In this document: in pieces, positions 1 to 5,285 of the stretch
How the letters are laid out: the number at the start of each line of letters is the position of its first letter
Numbering within the stretch: the stretch's first letter is position 1
Origin: Desulfosporosinus sp. UBA5188
GTDB taxonomy: Bacteria > Bacillota > Desulfitobacteriia > Desulfitobacteriales > Desulfitobacteriaceae
Direction of reading: 5' to 3'
Assembly (NCBI GenBank): GCA_002413075.1
Contig: DHWG01000104.1
Location: 1 to 10,069 of the forward strand
DNA length: 10,069 nucleotides
Made by a program: the position numbers and the translations under genes
Notes under the pieces: model-generated
Databases searched by the model: none
What the model saw: the letters and a program-made list of their open reading frames with translations, nothing else
Told to the model about the DNA's origin: nothing

Positions 1-77
1 CTACTTTACATAATATCTATTATAGGACTCAAAATAACGATGTACATATGTCTCTGTCTTTCTTAGATAATTCACTT
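1..77. other. Non-coding left edge
   Basis: This is the AT-rich stretch downstream of the small cysteine-rich gene. I see no gene in it; the longer minus-strand frame that crosses it runs out of frame through the cysteine-rich gene and has no recognisable content. No convincing terminator hairpin is visible. It does hold a possible minus-strand promoter, listed separately. Confidence 0.5.
19..46 (-). promoter_or_regulatory. Possible sigma-A promoter for a gene beyond the left edge
   Basis: Reading leftward, TGTACA (41-46, 4 of 6 matches to the -35 consensus) is followed after 16 nt by a perfect TATAAT (19-24). Transcription would start near base 12 and leave the window, so the gene it would serve cannot be seen. 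In AT-rich DNA such a match can occur by chance, so this is a weak call. Confidence 0.3.
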
Positions 78-314
78 CTATGATTTAATCTTGTAATTGA
101 TTCCATGCCCTCTATGCCGAGAAACTGGATTTGGATTATCCGTATCCGATAATATATCGTCAATCTGAATTTCAGCGAAATCACCATCAGGAAACTCAAG
201 ACATTGACCGCAATTATCACATGGTTTACTTGGATCCCGATCACACAGATCACATTCGCCGCATTGGGTACATGTTCGATCTTCTAATACACATGGTTCG
301 CCAAGGTTTTTCAA
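78..314 (-). CDS. Small eight-cysteine protein, probable metal or Fe-S binding, function unknown
   Basis: A 78-residue soluble protein with no signal peptide or membrane segment. Eight cysteines lie in the first half at positions 8, 15, 18, 21, 24, 32, 35 and 38, giving C-x6-C-x2-C-x2-C-x2-C-x7-C-x2-C-x2-C. The second half is acidic and cysteine-free (FAEIQIDDIL at 46-55). The start is TTG at 314, supported by GGAGGG (324-329) nine bases upstream and by a good sigma-A promoter. The cysteine spacing suggests one or two metal centres (zinc or [4Fe-4S]), but it is not the classical ferredoxin pattern, which has CxxCxxCxxxCP. I recall similar short proteins with CDNCGxCL followed by an acidic IDDI tail in other clostridia, none with a known function. 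It lies behind the M23 peptidase gene on the same strand but has its own promoter. That the gene is real is fairly sure; the cofactor is inference. Confidence 0.8.
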   Translation of the reverse strand: MKNLGEPCVLEDRTCTQCGECDLCDRDPSKPCDNCGQCLEFPDGDFAEIQIDDILSDTDNPNPVSRHRGHGINYKIKS

Positions 315-366
315 GTTCTTAGTCCCTCCAAATTAATTTATATACTTGGTTTATTGGAACAACGTC

Positions 367-395
367 ATTATAACGAATACGTGGGCAAGGGGCAA
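367..395 (-). promoter_or_regulatory. Sigma-A promoter of the eight-cysteine gene
   Basis: On the minus strand TTGCCC (390-395) and a perfect TATAAT (367-372) are separated by exactly 17 nt. This leaves a leader of about 45 nt before the TTG start at 314. The 323-429 gap holds nothing else I can identify, and there is no clear terminator for the M23 peptidase gene upstream, so some read-through is possible. Confidence 0.65.
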
Positions 396-429
396 GTTTT
401 GTAAGTAGGAGATCATCCTTCAGTGACTA

Positions 430-1227
430 TTATAACTGGTCATAACTATATTTCCACACCTCTAAAAATGCATAGGGGTTAATCCATTGCCCGTTAGGTA
501 ATTCAATTCCAAAATGAAGATGATCGGGTGTTGTTAACGCTACTCCTGTATGACCCATTGTACCCAAGAATTCTCCAGGTTTGACTCGCTTACCCTTAAT
601 AAGTGATGTAGAAATAGTTTGTAGATGGGCGTAATAATAGTAATTCCCATCATCCCCGCGTATACCGACACGTTCTCCACCCAAACGGTTCCATCCTAAT
701 TGCTCTACTTCCCCCCCACAGATACTGACAATGGGAGTCCCTTCCTTTCCAAACAGATCTGTTCCTTCATGTCTGCGTTTTCCACCTTCACGATCGGCTC
801 CAAAACTATCTCCAAACCACGTAGTTCCTATAACCGGATACCTATACTGGTCAGGACGATAATAGGTATATTTGTTGAGAATTTCCCGATGTCTTAGAAC
901 ATTATTTTTGCTAGTTTGTGGAATAGTTCCCCAGTTCAACTTTGAAAAAGGTACAGAGTTCTTAAGCTGATCAAGTAGTGGTTGTGCTTCTCCATCAGGG
1001 AGTGTTGAGCGGATCGCTAATAATTCCTCAAAGACAATTGTTTGAGATGCTTGATTGTCATGTATACACTGCTTCACTAAAGTTGGAGACAAAGACGTTA
1101 AATATGGGTAAACATCCGAAAGAATCGTAGGTGGACGATGAATTGCCTGCCATGCAATTATACCCACAAAAATGAGAAAAACCAGCTGAGTAAGTAGACG
1201 TCGTTTCATCATTGATGGAACTTTCAT
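430..1227 (-). CDS. Membrane-anchored M23 (LytM-type) metallopeptidase
   Basis: A 265-residue protein. A basic N-terminus (KRR at 8-10) and one hydrophobic segment (about 11-28) look like an uncleaved signal anchor, placing the rest outside the membrane. A linker of about 100 residues follows, then the M23 domain from about 130. Zinc ligands match the family: His153 and Asp157 (HEGTD) and His238 of HLH; His236 and His201 (YAHL) fit the catalytic histidines. All key residues are present, so it should be active on peptidoglycan cross-bridges or stem peptides, as M23 enzymes usually are; the substrate is not shown. The ATG at 1227 follows GGGGAGGAG (1231-1239). The gene is divergent from lexA and its start codon is only 39 bp from the SOS box, so DNA-damage control is plausible. 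A role in sporulation, like other clostridial M23 proteins, is an alternative. No clear terminator follows it. Confidence 0.88.
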   Translation of the reverse strand: MKVPSMMKRRLLTQLVFLIFVGIIAWQAIHRPPTILSDVYPYLTSLSPTLVKQCIHDNQASQTIVFEELLAIRSTLPDGEAQPLLDQLKNSVPFSKLNWGTIPQTSKNNVLRHREILNKYTYYRPDQYRYPVIGTTWFGDSFGADREGGKRRHEGTDLFGKEGTPIVSICGGEVEQLGWNRLGGERVGIRGDDGNYYYYAHLQTISTSLIKGKRVKPGEFLGTMGHTGVALTTPDHLHFGIELPNGQWINPYAFLEVWKYSYDQL

Positions 1228-1266
1228 AGTCTCCTCCCCTACTTTCTTCTGTTTTTAGCATATTTA

Positions 1267-1280
1267 CGAACATTTGTTTG
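1267..1280. promoter_or_regulatory. LexA operator (SOS box) between lexA and the M23 gene
   Basis: CGAACATTTGTTTG matches the Gram-positive SOS box (CGAAC-N4-GTTYG type) at every position of both half-sites except one permitted pyrimidine change. It overlaps the -35 element of the lexA promoter, as expected for autorepression, and ends 39 bp from the start codon of the divergent M23 peptidase gene. Binding by LexA is inferred from family knowledge. Confidence 0.85.
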
Positions 1281-1306
1281 CACTTTGTTTCGATGAATGG
1301 TAAAAT
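1278..1306 (+). promoter_or_regulatory. Sigma-A promoter of lexA
   Basis: TTGCAC (1278-1283) and TAAAAT (1301-1306) are spaced 17 nt. The -35 hexamer shares bases 1278-1280 with the SOS box, so LexA and RNA polymerase would compete. The expected transcript start is near 1313, which gives a leader of about 20 nt carrying the GGGGGA ribosome binding site. Confidence 0.8.
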
Positions 1307-1333
1307 ATTAATGAATAGATGGGGGATGAGACT

Positions 1334-1951
1334 ATGTATCCAGATTTATCACTGCGTCAAACTAATATCTTAGAATTTATAAAAGACCAAATACGTAAAA
1401 AGGGATATCCACCTGCGGTACGTGAAATTGGCGAAGCTGTAGGGTTGCTATCAAGCTCTACGGTCCATGGCCATCTGCAGACGTTAGAGGATAAGGGCTA
1501 TATTCGACGTGATCCAACAAAACCTCGTGCGATAGAAATTTTGGATAGTTCAAGTGACTTACAAGCTGCAAAAAAAGTTGTTCATATACCTATTGTGGGC
1601 CGTGTCACTGCTGGGCAACCTATTTTAGCTGTGGAAAATATTGAAGGAACCTTTCCCCTTCCTGCTGACCTTGTGCGCCAAGACAACGATTTTATGCTTA
1701 GAGTTCAGGGAGAAAGCATGATTGGAGCCGGAATTTTAGATGGAGATTTTATTATTGTCCGTCAACAAAATGAGGCTCGAAACGGTGAAATTGTTGTTGC
1801 GCTAATTGGTGAGGAAGCAACCGTCAAACGCTTTTTTAAAGAAAGAACGCTTATTCGGCTTCAACCTGAGAACGACACCATGGAACCGATCTATTCCCAG
1901 GATGTCTCGATTCTGGGGAAAGTTGTCGGTGTTTTTCGCACTATTCAATAG
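1334..1951 (+). CDS. lexA: LexA repressor, self-cleaving regulator of the SOS response
   Basis: A 205-residue protein, the same length as Bacillus subtilis LexA. The N-terminal winged helix (about 1-70) contains the family signature GYPPAVREIGEAVG and SSSTVHGHL. The self-cleavage site is Ala93-Gly94 (VTAGQP). The serine protease domain has Ser128 (GESM) and Lys165 (TVKRF) as the catalytic pair, so RecA-stimulated autocleavage should work. I chose ATG 1334, giving MYPDLSLRQ, because GGGGGA (1321-1326) lies seven bases upstream and the N-terminus then matches the family. An in-frame ATG at 1319 would add five residues but would overlap that ribosome binding site. The gene carries its own SOS box and promoter, so it is autoregulated. 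It is convergent with ddl, and a long inverted repeat separates them. Confidence 0.97.
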   Translation: MYPDLSLRQTNILEFIKDQIRKKGYPPAVREIGEAVGLLSSSTVHGHLQTLEDKGYIRRDPTKPRAIEILDSSSDLQAAKKVVHIPIVGRVTAGQPILAVENIEGTFPLPADLVRQDNDFMLRVQGESMIGAGILDGDFIIVRQQNEARNGEIVVALIGEEATVKRFFKERTLIRLQPENDTMEPIYSQDVSILGKVVGVFRTIQ

Positions 1952-2033
1952 ACCAGAAAAATAGCGCCTATATATAGATATGCATATTCACGCTAAAATG
2001 ACTAAATCTATATTGAAACATGCCTTTTGAGTC

Positions 2034-2096
2034 TTTGTATAAACGTAAAGAGGAGCCGATGATTTTACCATCGCCTCCTCTTTACGTTTATACAAA
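2034..2096. terminator. 63-bp inverted repeat between convergent lexA and ddl, probable bidirectional terminator
   Basis: Two 22-base arms (2034-2055 and 2075-2096) are perfect reverse complements. Inside them, after one C-C mismatch (2056/2074), a further 5-bp stem (CGATG/CATCG) closes on a 7-nt loop at 2062-2068. The GC-rich core GAGGAG/CTCCTC is followed on both strands by TTTACGTTTAT, a split U-tract, so it could terminate lexA and ddl transcripts from either side. The right arm ends exactly at the base before the ddl stop codon. The arm length is unusual for a terminator; a dispersed palindromic repeat is the alternative. Confidence 0.75.
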
Positions 2097-3200
2097 TTAA
2101 TCGCGAGAGATTTTACAATTCTGTTTATCCTGAAATCGTTCCAATCCTAACAGAATCAAATGGTCGATCAATTCAGAGTAAGGAATGCCCGTAGCTTCCC
2201 AAAGCTTAGGATACATTGAGATTTCAGTAAATCCTGGCAAGGTATTGATTTCATTAAGGATAATTTCATTTTGAGAAGTTACAAAGAAATCGACCCTACT
2301 TAGTCCAGTCGCTTCTACGGCCTGGAAAGCTCCAACAGCCATTGCCTTAAGCCGTGTAATGATGGATTCCTCCAGAGGGGCTGGAATTAACAAGCTAGAG
2401 CCAATATTTGAATACTTTGCTTCGTACGTATAAAATTCATGCGCTGGCTTTACTTCTCCGGGAATTGAAGCTTTTGGATGATCATTCCCAAGTACGCCTA
2501 ATTCTATTTCTCTTCCGTTAATATTCTCTTCTACTACAATTTTACGGTCATAAACGGTAGCAACCTTCAAGGCCTCCAATAATTCTTCACGGTTGTGCGC
2601 TTTGGATATACCCACACTGGAGCCTAAATTAGCCGGCTTAACAAAGCATGGAAAGCCTATCTTAGCTTCAATTTCATTCAGGCAATTATCCTGTTGATCC
2701 AGTAAATCTGACCGCAGTAACGTCAGATAGCGCGCTTGGGGTAATTTCTTGTCACTGAAGACTGCCTTCATACGATCTTTGTCCATCCCTAGAGATGACC
2801 CTAAAACCCCAGAACCTACATAAGGTACATTAGCCATCTCAAGTAAACCCTGGAGGGTCCCATCTTCCCCATAAGGGCCATGAAGTACCGGGAAAACAAG
2901 GTCAAATTGCCCCTGATTTGGAAGAGCGTAACCATCTAAGGCCATGAAATGTGGGTTTGTAGGATCTATGACCAGCGTCACCTGGTGTGCCTTATCAGCC
3001 GGTGGAAACCCTTCCTTAATCAGGGTTTCGGGCAGAACACCCCAAAACCATTGGCCTTGTTTATTAATACCGATTGTTTCTACTGTGTAGCGCGTTCGAT
3101 CAATTGCCTTGACGATCGATTGGGCCGAATTTAAGGAAACCTCATGTTCCCCTGAACGTCCGCCAAACAAAAGAACCACCCTTAATTTATGATTTTCCAC
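2097..3200 (-). CDS. ddl: D-alanine--D-alanine ligase
   Basis: A 367-residue cytosolic ATP-grasp enzyme that joins two D-Ala for the peptidoglycan pentapeptide. Recognisable parts are the N-terminal FGGRSGEHEVSLNSA (12-26, Glu18 binding the first D-Ala), HGPYGEDGTLQGLLE (107-121), FVKPANLGSSVGIS (186-199), the omega-loop YTYEAKY ending in Lys262-Tyr263, RVDFF (302-306) and the metal-binding ILNEINTLPGF (Glu317, Asn319). The retained omega-loop tyrosine argues for D-Ala-D-Ala rather than the D-Ala-D-Lac of VanA-type ligases. GTG 3200 was chosen because the purine-rich AGGGTGGGG (3205-3213) sits just upstream; an in-frame TTG at 3218 would place that site inside the gene. A short hairpin (6-bp arms, 3221-3236) lies just upstream in the leader. 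I found no convincing promoter in 3219-3314. It seems to be transcribed alone, after the signal peptidase terminator. Confidence 0.96.
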   Translation of the reverse strand: MENHKLRVVLLFGGRSGEHEVSLNSAQSIVKAIDRTRYTVETIGINKQGQWFWGVLPETLIKEGFPPADKAHQVTLVIDPTNPHFMALDGYALPNQGQFDLVFPVLHGPYGEDGTLQGLLEMANVPYVGSGVLGSSLGMDKDRMKAVFSDKKLPQARYLTLLRSDLLDQQDNCLNEIEAKIGFPCFVKPANLGSSVGISKAHNREELLEALKVATVYDRKIVVEENINGREIELGVLGNDHPKASIPGEVKPAHEFYTYEAKYSNIGSSLLIPAPLEESIITRLKAMAVGAFQAVEATGLSRVDFFVTSQNEIILNEINTLPGFTEISMYPKLWEATGIPYSELIDHLILLGLERFQDKQNCKISRD

Positions 3201-3314
3201 AAAGCCCCACCCTCTCAATTAAGTATAGAAATACTTGCTCTCTATATGTTCCTAATATATTATGGAAACGATTTATGGAGACGAATTTGCAACTGATATA
3301 AGTATATGCTCGAG
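3201..3314 (-). other. ddl leader region
   Basis: AT-rich gap between the sip terminator and ddl. It holds the ddl ribosome binding site (3205-3213) and a perfect 6-bp inverted repeat AAGTAT-agaa-ATACTT at 3221-3236, which would form a small hairpin just 5' of that site. ddl probably starts transcription here because a terminator lies directly upstream, but no pair of hexamers with proper spacing stands out. Confidence 0.45.
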
Positions 3315-3348
3315 AAAAGAAAAAAGCTCCCACCTATCGGGCAAGAGC
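3315..3348 (-). terminator. Rho-independent terminator of the signal peptidase gene
   Basis: On the minus strand a 9-bp stem (with some G-T pairs) between 3348-3340 and 3334-3326, loop CGATA, is followed by TTTTTTCTTTT (3325-3315). This is a textbook intrinsic terminator. The left half of the stem lies inside the last codons of the signal peptidase gene, so the stop codon is inside the hairpin. It closes the ynbB-side operon and separates it from ddl. Confidence 0.85.
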
Positions 3349-3879
3349 ACCAATTTGATCCAATGGCCAATATCGAAATAGAGATCGTCCGGTTATATTT
3401 TGAACGGGTAAAAAACCCCACTCCCTTGAATCAGCACTATTATTACGATTATCCCCCATAACAAAAACTGAATCTGCTGGTACAACAATCGGTCCGAAGT
3501 CATTTTTTGATTTATCGGATACGTAGGGTTCATAAAGTGGTTGATCGTTGACGAAGGTCGTATGATTACGTATTTCAACCTTATTTCCCGCCAAGCCTAC
3601 CACGCGTTTAATAAAGTCTTCTGTCGCGTGGGCACTCGGTGGTGGGTGAAAGACTATAATATCCCCGGGAGCAATGTGGTCAAAGTGTTTGAAGAAAAAC
3701 TTATCTACAATGACTCGATCCTCCAGTTGAATTGTGGGTAGCATTGAGCCAGTAGGAACCTTGCGAGCTTCAATAACATAAGTGCGCAATACCCAAGAAA
3801 GTGCAAAAGCAATCAGTACAATTTCAATTAGTTCAAATAAAAAGCGCATTGTGCTTTTTGGCGACTCTGTATCTTCCAT
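3334..3879 (-). CDS. sipS: Type I signal peptidase
   Basis: A 181-residue membrane protein that cleaves signal peptides from Sec and Tat substrates on the outer face of the membrane. One N-terminal transmembrane segment (about 12-31) is followed by the catalytic domain: box B VPTGSMLPT with the nucleophile Ser45, box D FIKRVVG with the general base Lys91, and box E GDNRNNSADSR (142-152). Size and Ser/Lys dyad are those of the Bacillus-type (P-type) enzymes. ATG 3879 has AAAGGGGTG (3884-3892) upstream. It lies 97 nt after ynbB on the same strand with a plausible promoter of its own, so it may be partly independent of the operon. Spore formers often carry several paralogues, so the symbol names the family rather than a strict orthologue. 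Confidence 0.95.
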   Translation of the reverse strand: MEDTESPKSTMRFLFELIEIVLIAFALSWVLRTYVIEARKVPTGSMLPTIQLEDRVIVDKFFFKHFDHIAPGDIIVFHPPPSAHATEDFIKRVVGLAGNKVEIRNHTTFVNDQPLYEPYVSDKSKNDFGPIVVPADSVFVMGDNRNNSADSREWGFLPVQNITGRSLFRYWPLDQIGALAR

Positions 3880-3902
3880 AATTCACCCCTTTCTACCCTT
3901 TC

Positions 3903-3931
3903 ATCTTAACACAGTTTAGTCTATGTTTGAA
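3903..3931 (-). promoter_or_regulatory. Candidate promoter of the signal peptidase gene
   Basis: Minus strand TTCAAA (3926-3931) and TAAGAT (3903-3908) are 17 nt apart, each with 4 of 6 consensus matches, and the -10 is preceded by TGT, an extended -10 element. It lies in the only 100-nt gap of the cluster, just 24 nt before the start codon, which implies a short leader. No obvious terminator for ynbB precedes it. Confidence 0.45.
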
Positions 3932-3979
3932 AGGACGACGGTCGTTATCGAAAATCTATGACAGATAAAGTGAGATACG

Positions 3980-5245
3980 TTAGACTAAAAGTCCTTGATC
4001 CCACAAATTCAGCGCCGCTAGTATATTGCCCATCTGGACATAAGTGTTTGAAATGCCACCTTGTTGATAGACAATATAGGGTTCGCGAAGTGGGCCGTCT
4101 GCAGAAAATTCGCTGGTTGCACCTTGAATAAAAGTACCTCCAGCCATGATTACTTCGTCTTCATAGCCAGGCATTGCGCAAGGTATAGGGGAAACATGAG
4201 AATCGATCGGAGAACCCTTCTGAATGCCCTCACAGAAAGAAATCATCTTTGCGCGCGATCCAAGTTTAACGGCTTGAATAAGATCTGTTCTAGGCGCTTC
4301 CGGTTCAGGATGTACTTTGAATCCTAAGGCACGCCAAAATGCAGCAGAAAAGACAGCCCCTTTAATTGCTTCAGAAACCGTTAAGGGGCTAAGGAATAAA
4401 CCTTGATAAAACAGGCGCTGCCATTCCAACGTAGCGCCCATATGTCCGCCGATACCGGGCGCCGTCAAACGCTGGGCTGTAAGTTTGACCAAATCTGAGC
4501 GACCCGCGACATAGCCGCCTGTAGGAGCAAGACTTCCTCCCAGATTTTTAATCAACGAACCGGCCATAAGATCGACACCGATCTCACCCGGTTCCTGATT
4601 TTCGACCAGTTCTCCGTAACAATTATCGACGAAGATGAGTATTTGAGGATAGCTATTTCTTATAAAAGTGACCAGTTCCTTGAGCTGAGATATCATCAGT
4701 GAGTTTCTCCATGCATAGCCGCGTGAGCGTTGGACCATTAGCATACGGGTTTTATCGGTGATACTTTTACTTAAAAGCTCATATTGTATTTTCCCTTGGG
4801 AATCCAGAGGAATAGCATCATAGGAAACGCCGAAATCTATCAAGCTTCCTTGTCCTACTCCCCTTAACCCGATCACTTCCTCCAATGTATCATAGGGGGC
4901 GCCACTGACAGAAAGAACATGGTCTCCAGGGCGCAAAACACCAAATAAAGCCGCAGCAATAGCATGGGTACCGGAAACAAATTGACCACGTACAAGTGCT
5001 GCTTCCGTCCCCAATATTCGTGCAACCACACGGTCGAGAACTTCACGGCCTGAATCATCGAGTCCATAACCGGTGGTTCCCTGTAAATGATACGTTGAGA
5101 CACGTTCTGCTTGAAAGGCTTTTAAGACTTTTGCATGGTTATGTGTTGCAATTTCTTCTATCTTAGGAAGCTGATGTAAAAGTGTTTCCTCTGCGGCAGC
5201 GACTGCTTTACGAATTAAATCAGGGCAATTGTGCTCTAAATACAA
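3980..5245 (-). CDS. ynbB: PLP-dependent methionine gamma-lyase-like enzyme, YnbB / aluminium-resistance family
   Basis: A 421-residue fold-type I PLP enzyme, the same length as B. subtilis YnbB. Near the N-terminus is STYHLQGTTGYGLDDSGRE (50-68); FVDNCYGE (205-212) carries Asp207, expected to hold the pyridine nitrogen of PLP; SLIKNLGG (230-237) carries Lys233, the expected Schiff-base lysine, followed by the glycine-rich APTGGYVAGR. The family is annotated as methionine gamma-lyase-like or aluminium resistance protein, but its true substrate is, to my knowledge, not settled; carbon-sulphur lyase activity is a family-level guess. The start is TTG 5245, decided by a near-perfect AAGGAGG (5253-5259) seven bases upstream. 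It follows hflX by 40 nt, so it is very likely co-transcribed with spoVK and hflX, an association also seen in Bacillus relatives. Confidence 0.92.
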   Translation of the reverse strand: MYLEHNCPDLIRKAVAAAEETLLHQLPKIEEIATHNHAKVLKAFQAERVSTYHLQGTTGYGLDDSGREVLDRVVARILGTEAALVRGQFVSGTHAIAAALFGVLRPGDHVLSVSGAPYDTLEEVIGLRGVGQGSLIDFGVSYDAIPLDSQGKIQYELLSKSITDKTRMLMVQRSRGYAWRNSLMISQLKELVTFIRNSYPQILIFVDNCYGELVENQEPGEIGVDLMAGSLIKNLGGSLAPTGGYVAGRSDLVKLTAQRLTAPGIGGHMGATLEWQRLFYQGLFLSPLTVSEAIKGAVFSAAFWRALGFKVHPEPEAPRTDLIQAVKLGSRAKMISFCEGIQKGSPIDSHVSPIPCAMPGYEDEVIMAGGTFIQGATSEFSADGPLREPYIVYQQGGISNTYVQMGNILAALNLWDQGLLV

Positions 5246-5285
5246 AGAACTTCCTCCTTATTAGACAAGGGAACGCAAGGCGAAC

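Noticed and set aside
29..253. Minus-strand 74-residue frame at the left edge
   Set aside because: It overlaps the eight-cysteine gene in another frame, has no ribosome binding site I can find and no recognisable composition.
131..322. Plus-strand 63-residue frame opposite the eight-cysteine gene
   Set aside because: It is the antisense reading of a better supported gene, without promoter or ribosome binding site.
1319..1333. ATG start for lexA at 1319
   Set aside because: It overlaps the GGGGGA ribosome binding site of ATG 1334, and the later start gives the family-typical N-terminus and length of 205.
1972..2013. AT-rich inverted repeat (ATATAGAT/ATCTATAT) after lexA as a terminator
   Set aside because: The stem is only 8 bp of A-T pairs with a 26-nt loop and has no U-tract in the lexA direction; the repeat at 2034-2096 is far stronger.
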